The notes under the pieces: generated by a model
What the model was told of the DNA's origin: nothing
The model's database searches: none
Seen by the model: the letters and a program-made list of their open reading frames with translations, nothing else
Source of the DNA: Clostridia bacterium
GTDB taxonomy: Bacteria > Bacillota > Clostridia > Oscillospirales > CAG-272
Length of the DNA stretch: 13,724 nucleotides
Direction of reading: 5' to 3'
Assembly (NCBI GenBank): GCA_017958705.1
Contig: JAGDCE010000214.1
Span: 1 to 13,724, forward strand
Position numbers and translations under genes: made by a program
In this document: positions 1 through 6,473 of the stretch, piece by piece
How positions within the stretch are numbered: the first letter of the stretch is position 1
Layout: each line of letters begins with the position of its first letter

Positions 1-140
1 ATAGAGAGCAGAAGTAGCTTAGTGAGGATAGACGTACAGGGCAGGCAGATAGCAATATATCATTAGCTGAACCGCCGCTTGCGGGACCGCATGAGCGGTG
101 GTGTGGGAGGACGGGGGTTAGCCACCCCCTCCTACCCGAT
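1..140 (+). mobile_element. Group II intron, 3' end (domains V and VI)
   Basis: Only the 3' end of the intron is inside the window. Domain V folds from 71-102: a 9-bp stem (71-79 with 94-102, one G-U pair), a 2-nt bulge on the 3' strand (92-93), then a 4-bp stem (80-83 with 88-91) capped by a 4-nt loop. Domain VI follows at 105-137: GGG+AGGA pair with TCCT+CCC, and an inner G5/C5 stem is capped by a short loop. The single unpaired A at 134 is the expected branch-point adenosine, 7 nt from the 3' end counted inclusively. The intron should end at 140 in GAT. Positions 1-70 would be the end of domain IV or of the maturase region; I see no convincing reverse transcriptase C-terminus there. The fold resembles that of common bacterial maturase-encoding introns. 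The exact subclass is not determined. Confidence 0.8.
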
Positions 141-198
141 TAATAGACAGTATCCACGTGAAGTCCGCACAGATGCTTTTTCAAGACGGAATTGGTTT

Positions 199-639
199 TT
201 ACATCGTACGGTAATAACTGACCGCTTTCGCGATATCTTTTTCGTTCGGGTGACCTTTGGCGATGCCGCCGATTTTTCCGAACGGGCCGAATGTGTCAAA
301 ACCGGGGCAGTGATATTTCCCGATCTCACGGCAGTTTTTTGCCTTTACAACGGTGCGGATACCCCTTAGAAAACCTCCGACCGGCGCGCCGTGGGTGTAA
401 ATATAGAACACATCTTTGTTTTTGGGCAGGTGTTTTTCGGCAAAGGCGATGATCTGCTTTGCAACCGAGCTGAAATAGATACCGGAGGCAAGACCGATAC
501 GGTCATACTGCGACAGATCCGCGTCCGGCAGTTCGGTCACATCTATCAGCTTTACGTGATCATCGTCTGCTGCGATCGCGTCCAGCAGTATCTTTGTGTT
601 TCCATGGTGTTTGGAATAATATACTATTGCGGTTTTCAT
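199..639 (-). CDS. Short flavodoxin-like protein
   Basis: 146 aa, cytosolic. The N-terminus is a beta strand (AIVYYS) followed by an FMN phosphate-binding loop of the flavodoxin type (S-K-H-H-G-N-T, residues 9-15). The later segment THGAPVGGF (about 82-90) fits an FMN-contacting loop. Flavodoxin-family proteins carry electrons through bound FMN; the partner here is unknown. The start is supported by AGGAG 7 nt upstream of ATG at 639. It begins 19 nt after the EamA transporter gene on the same strand, so the two are probably co-transcribed. Its stop lies only 58 bp from the predicted 3' end of the group II intron, and no clear terminator is seen in that gap. The family call is good; the specific role is not inferable. 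Confidence 0.85.
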   Translation of the reverse strand: MKTAIVYYSKHHGNTKILLDAIAADDDHVKLIDVTELPDADLSQYDRIGLASGIYFSSVAKQIIAFAEKHLPKNKDVFYIYTHGAPVGGFLRGIRTVVKAKNCREIGKYHCPGFDTFGPFGKIGGIAKGHPNEKDIAKAVSYYRTM

Positions 640-658
640 GTTTAACTCCTGCGGTTTC

Positions 659-1525
659 TCATGCCAATATAGCCATTGCCAGCGTACCGATCACCATAAG
701 GCCGAGCCCTATCCCGGCTTTCAAACTCAGTTTTTCTTTGAACACGATACGTGAGAATACGATGGAAATTAGAATACTCAGCTTATCTATCGGAACGACG
801 ACGCTGACGATACCGTTCTGAATGGCATAATAATAACAGAGCCAGGACGCCCCGGTCGCGATTCCTGACAGAGCGATAAAAAGAAGTTCTCTCCTGTCGA
901 TACCGGGAACGGATTTTTGCTTCTTTCTCGCGAACACGATGATCCACGCCATTACCAGAACGACGCCGGTACGGATCGCCGTGGCGAGATTCGATTCGAC
1001 GCTGCCGATGCCGTATTTGGCGAGAACGGAAGTCAGAGCCGCGAACGCCGCCGAGCCGGCCGCGTAAGGGAGCCATATCTTTCTTTCGGTTTTATTATCG
1101 TCCTGTCGCTTTTCGATCATCAGGAAAATTCCGGCGGCTAGAAGCGCCGTTCCGATCAGTTTGACCGCAAGATGATTCGTCTCGCCAAAAAGGATAATGG
1201 CGAGCAGTATGGTAAGGACGGTACTGGATTTGTCAACCGGAACGACTTTGTTGACGTTTCCGGCGGAGAGTGCTTTGAAATAACATATCCAGGAAGCTCC
1301 GGTCGCAAGTCCCGAAAGGATCAGGAAAAGAAGCGATCTGCCGTCGATCCCGGATATCGAACCCTGCGAACCGTTGACGAATACCATGATCCAGGCGAAT
1401 ATCAGCACGACGGCGGTCCTGATCGCGGTGGCGACGTCGGAATCCGTGTTTTTAATTCCGAATTTCGCCAGTATCGACGTAAGTCCCGCAAAAACTGCGG
1501 ACAAAGCAGCCATAGTGATCCACAT
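659..1525 (-). CDS. EamA/DMT-family transporter with two near-identical halves
   Basis: 288 aa, inner membrane, rich in hydrophobic helices. It has two EamA repeats: residues 1 to about 140, and about 148 to 288. EamA (drug/metabolite transporter) proteins usually export or import small metabolites; the substrate is unknown. The two halves match closely and in order: LTSILAKFGI versus LTSVLAKYGI, ATAIRTAVVL versus ATAIRTGVVL, LSGLATGASW versus LSGIATGASW, VVPVDK versus VVPIDK. A polar linker (KRQDDNKTERK) separates them. That similarity is higher than is usual between EamA halves and suggests duplication and fusion of a single-repeat ancestor. The start is supported by GAGGTG about 8 nt upstream. 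Upstream is the HD gene (72-nt gap) and downstream the flavodoxin gene (19-nt gap). Confidence 0.88.
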   Translation of the reverse strand: MWITMAALSAVFAGLTSILAKFGIKNTDSDVATAIRTAVVLIFAWIMVFVNGSQGSISGIDGRSLLFLILSGLATGASWICYFKALSAGNVNKVVPVDKSSTVLTILLAIILFGETNHLAVKLIGTALLAAGIFLMIEKRQDDNKTERKIWLPYAAGSAAFAALTSVLAKYGIGSVESNLATAIRTGVVLVMAWIIVFARKKQKSVPGIDRRELLFIALSGIATGASWLCYYYAIQNGIVSVVVPIDKLSILISIVFSRIVFKEKLSLKAGIGLGLMVIGTLAMAILA

Positions 1526-1597
1526 TTTTATGTCACCTCGGTTTTAAACGCTGCTTCTGTTTAGATAACAGGAATTTGTCTGTTTTCAATATCTCTT

Positions 1598-2254
1598 TCA
1601 CCGGTCATATACGCGTTCGCTGCACTCAAGCTGTCTGATCAGTTTCTCAAAAAACAAAATGTAAAAAGACAGGCGGGATCTCCACATTTCCCCGGCGGTT
1701 TTTGTCCCCAATTGCATATCGATCAGCTCACGAAGTTTGTCAAGACGCTTTTGACAGTATTGCAGTTTCTGCTCGAAATCCATGCTGAGAAAGCCGTCGT
1801 TTGCAAGAGTCTCGTGGATCCGGTATACGTCGAAACGGTCTATATTGTCTGCGTCACCTACGGAAAGTGCAAACGGCGTTCTCTCCCCAGTAAAATCCGC
1901 ATTATCGTCAACATGGATCGCGATCCCGTAGCAAATGTCGTTGATCCGGTCCTCCGCAAGATCCAGCTCCCTCAGAAACGGGCGGGCAATACATGCAGCG
2001 CGCCTTCCGTGCTCCAGCCAGCCGTCCTCTCCGAATTCCTCGCAATAAGATATATCATGCAGAAGACAGGCAATAACCATCTCAGTTTCGTTCATGCCTT
2101 CTTTCTGCGCGATCTCCCGGCCGATGTTCGCCACCCTGTAAGTGTGTTCGATCCGATACGCTTTCGCATCGGGATGCTCATTCAGGTATATCGCATCGTC
2201 AAATCTTAGCTTTAAAAATCTCTCGGCTTTTTCTGCCAGCTCTCGGTCAAACAT
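1598..2254 (-). CDS. HD-domain phosphohydrolase
   Basis: 218 aa, probably cytosolic. It carries the metal-binding pattern of the HD superfamily: H37 (in RIEHTYRV), the H66-D67 doublet (in LLHDIS), further His at 82 and 114, and an Asp in GDADNID (about 134-140). HD proteins are metal-dependent phosphohydrolases, often acting on nucleotides or nucleotide-like substrates; the substrate here is not evident. The C-terminal 70 residues are helical and charged, without a recognised domain. The start is well supported by GGAGGG 8-9 nt upstream of ATG at 2254. It follows the frameshifted ATPase gene by 40 nt on the same strand. The gene appears intact, in contrast to its two upstream neighbours. Confidence 0.85.
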   Translation of the reverse strand: MFDRELAEKAERFLKLRFDDAIYLNEHPDAKAYRIEHTYRVANIGREIAQKEGMNETEMVIACLLHDISYCEEFGEDGWLEHGRRAACIARPFLRELDLAEDRINDICYGIAIHVDDNADFTGERTPFALSVGDADNIDRFDVYRIHETLANDGFLSMDFEQKLQYCQKRLDKLRELIDMQLGTKTAGEMWRSRLSFYILFFEKLIRQLECSERVYDR

Positions 2255-2289
2255 GATCTTTCCCTCCGCAGATCCCTTTTCGCTGGAAT

Positions 2290-2315
2290 CGTTTTTATTC
2301 CGCCGAACCGGAATT
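2290..2315 (-). repeat. 26-bp hairpin repeat, copy A
   Basis: Matches 3017-3042 in 23 of 26 positions. On the minus strand it forms a 6-bp perfect stem (ATTCCG with CGGAAT) around a TTCG-containing loop. The stop codon and last codons of the frameshifted ATPase gene lie inside the repeat, so the repeat encodes the C-terminal residues NSGSAE. No strong T-tract follows, so it is not a standard terminator. Confidence 0.7.
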
Positions 2316-2980
2316 TGTCAAACCAAAATGCGCCGCGATCATATCGCAGACTTCCTTCCGGGTATCGTTCCCGTCGTCCTGCCGCACTACGGTAAAAAAT
2401 CCGCTGTTTGCGAGTTCGTCATAATGCTCTTTACTGTTGATAAGTGCAAGCCCGCGTTTATAATTCTCCATAACTGCTTCCGGGTTTTCACAGCTTTGGA
2501 TGACGCTCAGAATAAACTGTTTTTCGGGATCGTCCCGGTAAAAAAACGTTCAACGCTCATAGACTGAGGCGAAAGCATCACGGCAACACGGTTATACTCC
2601 GATATCTCCTTCAACATATCAACGGGGATATTAGTATCAACAATGATTTTTTTGTCGCCCTTGGACAGCGAAAGCAGTTCGGCGACCTCAAACTCTGCCG
2701 CTTCCTTTCCCACGCCGAAGATCCATCTTTCATATTCCTCAGGAGAACGGCAAACAAAATCTCTCCAATCGGTCAGGTTGTTTAAATAGCAGATGTCTGG
2801 CTGAGCATCCGGCGTTGCGACGATATCCGATACGGCGCTGTGATAATTCTCACCGCAGAAAACCATATCGTATTTTTCCGCAAGCATTTTTACCGTCGTC
2901 GACTTGCCGGCGTATGCGGTCCCAGTGATAAAGTATACGTTTTTCAGATAATACTTCAAAATATTATTTTCAATCTTCAT
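2295..2980 (-). pseudogene. P-loop ATPase/kinase-like gene broken by a frameshift in an A7 run
   Basis: The 5' reading frame (2980 to 2507) gives 157 aa with a Walker A loop GTAYAGKST (K26), a hydrophobic strand ending in Asp (IIVD, D115) and the segment SVERFF (142-147), after which the frame stops early. Adding one base to the A7 run at 2540-2546 (T7 on the coding strand) restores a long coherent continuation: YRDDPEKQFILSV and onward to a stop at 2295-2297. That gives an intact length of about 228 aa. The restored half has good protein character, including a terminal helix (KEVCDMIAAHFGL). The protein looks like a small P-loop NTPase or kinase of unknown substrate. The start is supported by GAGGGGG about 8 nt upstream. 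A single-base change in a homopolymer could be real decay, a sequencing error or a slippage site that still makes some full product. Confidence 0.75.
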
Positions 2981-3016
2981 AATGATTTGCCCCCTCTATT
3001 CCCAGTTTGCAGTGGC

Positions 3017-3042
3017 CGTTATTACTCCGCCGAAGCGGAATT
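3017..3042 (-). repeat. 26-bp hairpin repeat, copy B
   Basis: Second copy of the 2290-2315 repeat, 23 of 26 matches. On the minus strand it folds into a 6- to 7-bp stem closed by a C(TTCG)G tetraloop. One of the differences from copy A keeps pairing (T-A becomes T-G). It covers the original end of the GNAT pseudogene, just as copy A covers the end of the ATPase gene. Confidence 0.7.
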
Positions 3043-3491
3043 ATCGGTCCATCCGCATTTTGTAATACATAACCGGCGTTCTGGCTACGTTTTGAGGCTC
3101 TTACGTGACTTTATGGAACCCCGGTTTTCTGTAGAATGATACCGCAGAGGTGTTTCTCTGCTGAACATCAAGTATTATGGTGCGTATTTGCGGATTCTGT
3201 GCAAGAACATCTTTTATAATCACGTTCCCGTGTCCCTTGTATCGTTCTTCCGGCAGCAGTACGATGATATCAATCGAACAAACACAGTCGTTTACCGCAT
3301 ACATCATCCATCCTAAATCCTTGACTCTGTCAGAAATAATGAAGGATTTCTTGTCCTTATACAGGGGGTATCCTTTCTTGCCGACCTGTCTCCGTTGTGC
3401 TGTCCTCTGCAAAATACAGTTCATATTCAGGAACGCTGAATAATCTTGTCAGGTACTTTGCGTCTTTTGCTGAAATATTCCTGTATTCCAT
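3041..3491 (-). pseudogene. GNAT acetyltransferase pseudogene (frameshift plus nonsense)
   Basis: The original gene starts at ATG 3489-3491 behind a GAGGGAG ribosome site and reads MEYRNISAKDAKYL and so on. It goes out of frame at a G5 run (3364-3368; C5 on the coding strand), where one base is extra. Removing it joins QERIP to LYKDKKSF. The middle then reads as a typical GNAT fold with IDIIVLLPEERYKGHG (the R-x-x-G-x-G/A acetyl-CoA loop) and NTSAVSFYRKPGF. A second lesion, an in-frame TAA at 3101-3103, precedes a still-readable tail (PQNVARTPVMYYKMRMDR) ending at 3041. The repaired length is 149 aa, normal for a GNAT. Two independent lesions make a real pseudogene likely. The surviving 107-aa open frame (3101-3424) lacks the N-terminal part and is unlikely to be functional. 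Confidence 0.8.
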
Positions 3492-3515
3492 ATGATCTCC
3501 CTCAGATAACCCGAA

Positions 3516-3974
3516 TCAGTCAGCACTTTTCCAGAAGCGGGGTCCTTCTTCGCCCATTATCCCGGACGGGACAAAGCCGCATTTTTCAAGAACTCTTTGT
3601 GACGCCCTGTTCTCCGGTTCTGTCTCGGCATCCACACGGCAGACACCGGGCTGTTCTAACGCCCAGGCCGTAACTGCCTCGACCGCTTCTGTTGCATAGC
3701 CGCGTCCCCGGCTTCCTTCTGTTATTCCATAGCCGATCTCAACTGAGCCGTCCGGCAGTAATCCCTTGAAGCACAAATCACCGACATAAGAGCCGCCTTT
3801 CCGCTCGATGAACCAGATTGCATACCAGTCCCATTCCTGCGGATGTTCGAGGCATCCATGCAGCATTTCTCTATAGGCTTTAATTAGTATCTCGTCTGTC
3901 TGCTTTTCAATAAAGCGGATCATCTCATCCCGCGATGCGGTATGTATAATCAAACGCTTTGTTTCTACAACCAT
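3516..3974 (-). CDS. GNAT-family N-acetyltransferase (RimJ/RimL-like)
   Basis: 152 aa from the chosen start. The opening ETKRLIIHTAS is typical of RimJ/RimL-type GNATs. Motif A, the acetyl-CoA pyrophosphate loop, is GYGITEGSRGRGYATEA, with R-G-R-G-Y-A fitting R/Q-x-x-G-x-A. NRASQRVLEKCGF near the end is the usual motif B. The enzyme would transfer acetyl from acetyl-CoA to an amine; the acceptor is unknown. I chose ATG at 3974 because AAGGA lies 7 nt upstream and it begins 11 nt after the hydrolase stop. The longer frame starting at 4010 would overlap the hydrolase gene and lacks such support. It is intact, unlike the unrelated GNAT pseudogene 24 nt downstream. Confidence 0.87.
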   Translation of the reverse strand: MVVETKRLIIHTASRDEMIRFIEKQTDEILIKAYREMLHGCLEHPQEWDWYAIWFIERKGGSYVGDLCFKGLLPDGSVEIGYGITEGSRGRGYATEAVEAVTAWALEQPGVCRVDAETEPENRASQRVLEKCGFVPSGIMGEEGPRFWKSAD

Positions 3975-3985
3975 ATTTATTTCCT

Positions 3986-4795
3986 TCAGATTCCGGTTCG
4001 CTGATTGCAAAACGCCAGCACTCTGTCGTAAAAATCCTTCGCCTCTTCAAACAATCCGTGGCCGAGACCCTCATAGACAAACAGTTCACAGTTCGCTATC
4101 CCGTTTTTTAATTCTCGGGGAGCGTCATTTCCGACGGTCCTGTCATCGCTTCCCGCGATAATGAGCGTCGGGCAGCCGATCTTTGACAATTCGTTCCGCG
4201 CATCAAACCTTAAAATCGCATCTGCGTTCTTCATAAAGCGGTCGTAAGACTGCGGCTTTGTTAATTTCGCGATCAGAGGAAAGTATTTCCTGTTCTTCCG
4301 AAGGTATTCCTCTGAATACATCCTTTCAGCCGTGTCAACCATTAACGACCTGTAATCACCGCGATTCATCATGCCGATCCAGCCTGAAACGGCGTCTTTA
4401 ACGACCTCATTTGCATACGGGGCGGTGACCGCGAGTATAAGACGCTCCGCAGCCGCAGGATATTTGACGGCAATGTGCTGAGCGATCATGCCGCCCTGGG
4501 AAACACCCATTACACAGGCCCTGTCAATTCCGATGAGTTTCATTGCGGTAGCCTGGTCATCCGCCATGTCTTCGATACTGTATCCCTCCGGCATGCTGTT
4601 TTTCCTGCTGAACATAAATACAGTATAGTCCTGGAAGAATCGTTTGTACGGTGAGGCAAGGATCCACGCCTTTCCTTTCACGGTCGCAAGTCCGTCTGAA
4701 AGCCCGGGTAAAACAACAAGTTTCTTCTGTCCTCTGCCGAAAGCAACATAATACATATCCGTATCGCCTACTGTCACGCAACCGTTTTTACGCAT
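3986..4795 (-). CDS. Alpha/beta-hydrolase
   Basis: 269 aa, cytosolic, with a normal length for the family. The catalytic triad is visible: nucleophile S99 in GVSQGG, an acid in IAGSDDRTVG (probably D218) and H246 in EGLGHG. The oxyanion-hole region is probably LPGLSDG (29-35). Such enzymes hydrolyse esters, amides or related bonds; the substrate cannot be told. The start is supported by GGAAGGA about 6 nt before ATG 4795. It is the first gene of the minus-strand block, with a good sigma-A promoter about 115 bp upstream (4912-4940). The distal genes follow closely on the same strand, so it may lead a long transcript. Confidence 0.88.
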   Translation of the reverse strand: MRKNGCVTVGDTDMYYVAFGRGQKKLVVLPGLSDGLATVKGKAWILASPYKRFFQDYTVFMFSRKNSMPEGYSIEDMADDQATAMKLIGIDRACVMGVSQGGMIAQHIAVKYPAAAERLILAVTAPYANEVVKDAVSGWIGMMNRGDYRSLMVDTAERMYSEEYLRKNRKYFPLIAKLTKPQSYDRFMKNADAILRFDARNELSKIGCPTLIIAGSDDRTVGNDAPRELKNGIANCELFVYEGLGHGLFEEAKDFYDRVLAFCNQRTGI

Positions 4796-4867
4796 ATCGA
4801 TCCTTCCATATTCATACTATAGTTACGAATTCGGGACTTTTCCCCGTAAAACAGGAATTTGCACATT

Positions 4868-4888
4868 AGATCTCTTTTTGAAAGATCT
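4868..4888 (-). promoter_or_regulatory. Hairpin in leader of the minus-strand block
   Basis: Two AGATCT hexamers with a 9-nt spacer; on the minus strand the arms AGATCTTT and AGAGATCT pair over 8 positions (one T-G). It lies in the predicted 5' leader, between the promoter and the hydrolase start. It could be an operator or an RNA hairpin. Function unproven. Confidence 0.35.
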
Positions 4889-4911
4889 GCGATCAGATCC
4901 GGATCAGAAAC

Positions 4912-4940
4912 AGTATACCATTCGACAAGTAATCAGGCAA
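4912..4940 (-). promoter_or_regulatory. Sigma-A promoter for the minus-strand block
   Basis: On the minus strand: -35 TTGCCT (4935-4940), exactly 17 bp, then -10 TATACT (4912-4917) preceded by TGG, giving an extended -10. Transcription would start near 4905, leaving a leader of about 110 nt before the hydrolase ATG at 4795. Confidence 0.6.
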
Positions 4941-5128
4941 GGAGAACGATGTATTCTTTCGGGTCATCAGCCGAGATACTGGTCAACCGTTTCCCTGCGC
5001 TAAGATTATTTCATGGCAATAATCGAACGGCTCTATTCAGTAATTCATCTCTCTCCTTGAGAGACCGCCGCCTTCTTGCCGAGCCGCTTATAAAGGAAGA
5101 TCAGCATTTGAGTATTTCAAATGAATAC
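4941..5128. other. Unassigned divergent spacer, possibly a gene remnant
   Basis: Lies between the two outward promoters. An 82-codon + frame (ATG 4949 to stop 5197) has an AAGGAG just upstream, but that motif overlaps the -35 box of the leftward promoter, and the frame runs through the rightward promoter. It shows no recognised motif. Short protein-like stretches occur in two different + frames (for example QYTIRQVIRQGERC near 4910-4951 and LAEPLIKEDQHLSI near 5077-5118), which could mean a decayed gene. I do not call a gene here. Confidence 0.3.
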
Positions 5129-5157
5129 TTGAATTTCTTTCTGAATCAATGTAATAT
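5129..5157 (+). promoter_or_regulatory. Sigma-A promoter for the tocopherol cyclase-like gene
   Basis: -35 TTGAAT (5129-5134), 17 bp, -10 TAATAT (5152-5157). Transcription would start near 5164, about 90 nt before the ATG at 5255. Confidence 0.5.
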
Positions 5158-5254
5158 TGAACTGGACTTTTGGTTATCCCATCCCGGTATTACGTGACGG
5201 AAGAATGACAGCGGGCAACTAATTACTGTCAGCTTTGAGGTAAGGCGAAACTGT

Positions 5255-6400
5255 ATGAAAGAGATATTCAATATTCACGATTTGAACAGAAATGCGTTTA
5301 TGCTGCACGGGCCGCTTGCCCGCCACGGGTATGACTGGTGGTGGCATTCCTTCACCGCTCAGGATGCGGAGACCGGGGAGGACAAACCTTTCTTTGTCGA
5401 ATTCTTCATCTGCAATCCCGCTCTCGCGGAAGACAGACCCGTATTTGGCCAGCTGCCGGAGAACAAAGCGGCAGGGAAACTCCCGTCGTATCTCATGGTG
5501 AAGGCCGGCTGCTGGGGAGAAGATCACTGTCAGCTGCACAGATTCTTTTCTTTGAAGAAAACGCGCATTCACGCGGATGCGCCGTATGAGATCGAAGCGG
5601 ACGACTGTTTTTCAAGTGAAACCGTTCTCAAGGGCAGCATCTCAATAAGCCCGGACGAAGCCGACGCTCACCCCGAATGGATGTGCGATTCCGGCAGCAT
5701 TTCCTTTGAGCTTTCAGTAAGCAAACAGATCGCTTTCAACGTCGGATACGGCGCGAGCAGACCGCTCAGAGATATCGAGGCCTTTTCCATGTACTGGCAT
5801 GCGGAAGGAATGAAAAGCGCATACTGCGGCACTGTCATCTTCAACGGCAGACGATACACGGTAACACCGGAAAAGAGTTACGGATACGCGGACAAAAACT
5901 GGGGCAGAGATTTCACGAGTCCATGGGTATGGCTTTCATCGAACTGCCTGAAAAGCAGGATCACGGGGAAAACGCTCGAAAACAGTGTTTTCGACATCGG
6001 AGGCGGAAGGCCGAAGATCTATTTCGTTCCGCTGGACCGCAGACTGCTCGGCGTGTTTTTCTACGAGGGGAAAGAATATGATTTCAATTTCTCGCACGTC
6101 TGGATGAAGGTCAAGACGGAGTTCTCTTTTGAAGAACGCGAGGATGATGTTGTCTGGCGCGTCCGCCAGGAAAACAGAGAATCTGTCATGGAGACTTGCA
6201 TCACCTGCAGAAAGAAGGATATGCTGTTCGTCAATTACGAAGCTCCAGACGGCTCGAAAAAGCACAACCGTCTTTGGAACGGAGGAAACGGAACAGGGAT
6301 CATCAATCTATACGATAAGTCTGAAGGCAGGCTCGATCTAGTCGATGAGATCGAGGCAACGCACATCGGTTGCGAGTACGGGGAGTTCGATACGGAATAG
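5255..6400 (+). CDS. Tocopherol cyclase / AttH-CrtC-like lipocalin-fold protein
   Basis: 381 aa, no signal peptide or membrane segment, so probably cytosolic. The N-terminal HGPLARHGYDWWWHSF (18-33) and especially SYGYADKNWGRDF (208-220) followed by WVWLSSN (224-230) resemble the diagnostic segments of the tocopherol cyclase family, whose plant members read roughly EKNWG...W-W-Q-C-N. That fold is a double lipocalin-like beta barrel shared with carotenoid hydratase/AttH relatives. A tocopherol role is unlikely in an anaerobic Firmicute; binding or acting on a prenylated or other hydrophobic compound is more plausible, but this is inference. The start follows AAGGCG at 9 nt and GAGGT further upstream. 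It precedes the response regulator by 73 bp, with no terminator between, so some read-through is possible. Confidence 0.65.
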   Translation: MKEIFNIHDLNRNAFMLHGPLARHGYDWWWHSFTAQDAETGEDKPFFVEFFICNPALAEDRPVFGQLPENKAAGKLPSYLMVKAGCWGEDHCQLHRFFSLKKTRIHADAPYEIEADDCFSSETVLKGSISISPDEADAHPEWMCDSGSISFELSVSKQIAFNVGYGASRPLRDIEAFSMYWHAEGMKSAYCGTVIFNGRRYTVTPEKSYGYADKNWGRDFTSPWVWLSSNCLKSRITGKTLENSVFDIGGGRPKIYFVPLDRRLLGVFFYEGKEYDFNFSHVWMKVKTEFSFEEREDDVVWRVRQENRESVMETCITCRKKDMLFVNYEAPDGSKKHNRLWNGGNGTGIINLYDKSEGRLDLVDEIEATHIGCEYGEFDTE

Positions 6401-6418
6401 TCAACCGCGCACGCCGTC

Positions 6419-6450
6419 TTCAATCTTTCTTCAATCAACGTCCGTACAAT
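6419..6450 (+). promoter_or_regulatory. Response-regulator box and promoter before the two-component genes
   Basis: Direct repeat TTCAATC (6419-6425) and TTCAATC (6430-6436) at 11-bp period, then 8 bp and -10 TACAAT (6445-6450). No normal -35 exists at 17 bp, which suits an activator-dependent promoter. Tandem sites one helical turn apart are typical of OmpR/PhoB-type regulators. The same arrangement recurs at 8450-8481. Confidence 0.65.
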
Positions 6451-6473
6451 GGAAAAGGAACGGGGGGCTGAAA

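Noticed and set aside
1598..4010. Integron-type cassette array in the minus-strand block
   Set aside because: Gene content and common direction are suggestive, but I found no RYYYAAC/GTTRRRY pairs with the right spacing, and no integrase is in the window.
3975..4010. Longer start for the GNAT at 3516-3974
   Set aside because: It would overlap the hydrolase gene; the ATG at 3974 has the ribosome site and the usual family N-terminus.
4949..5197. 82-codon + frame with AAGGAG before its ATG
   Set aside because: The apparent ribosome site overlaps the -35 box of the leftward promoter, the frame crosses the rightward promoter, and the product has no recognisable motif.
6345..6473. Upstream extension of the response regulator frame
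   Set aside because: It overlaps the tocopherol cyclase-like gene and the TTCAATC promoter; the receiver fold begins at 6474.
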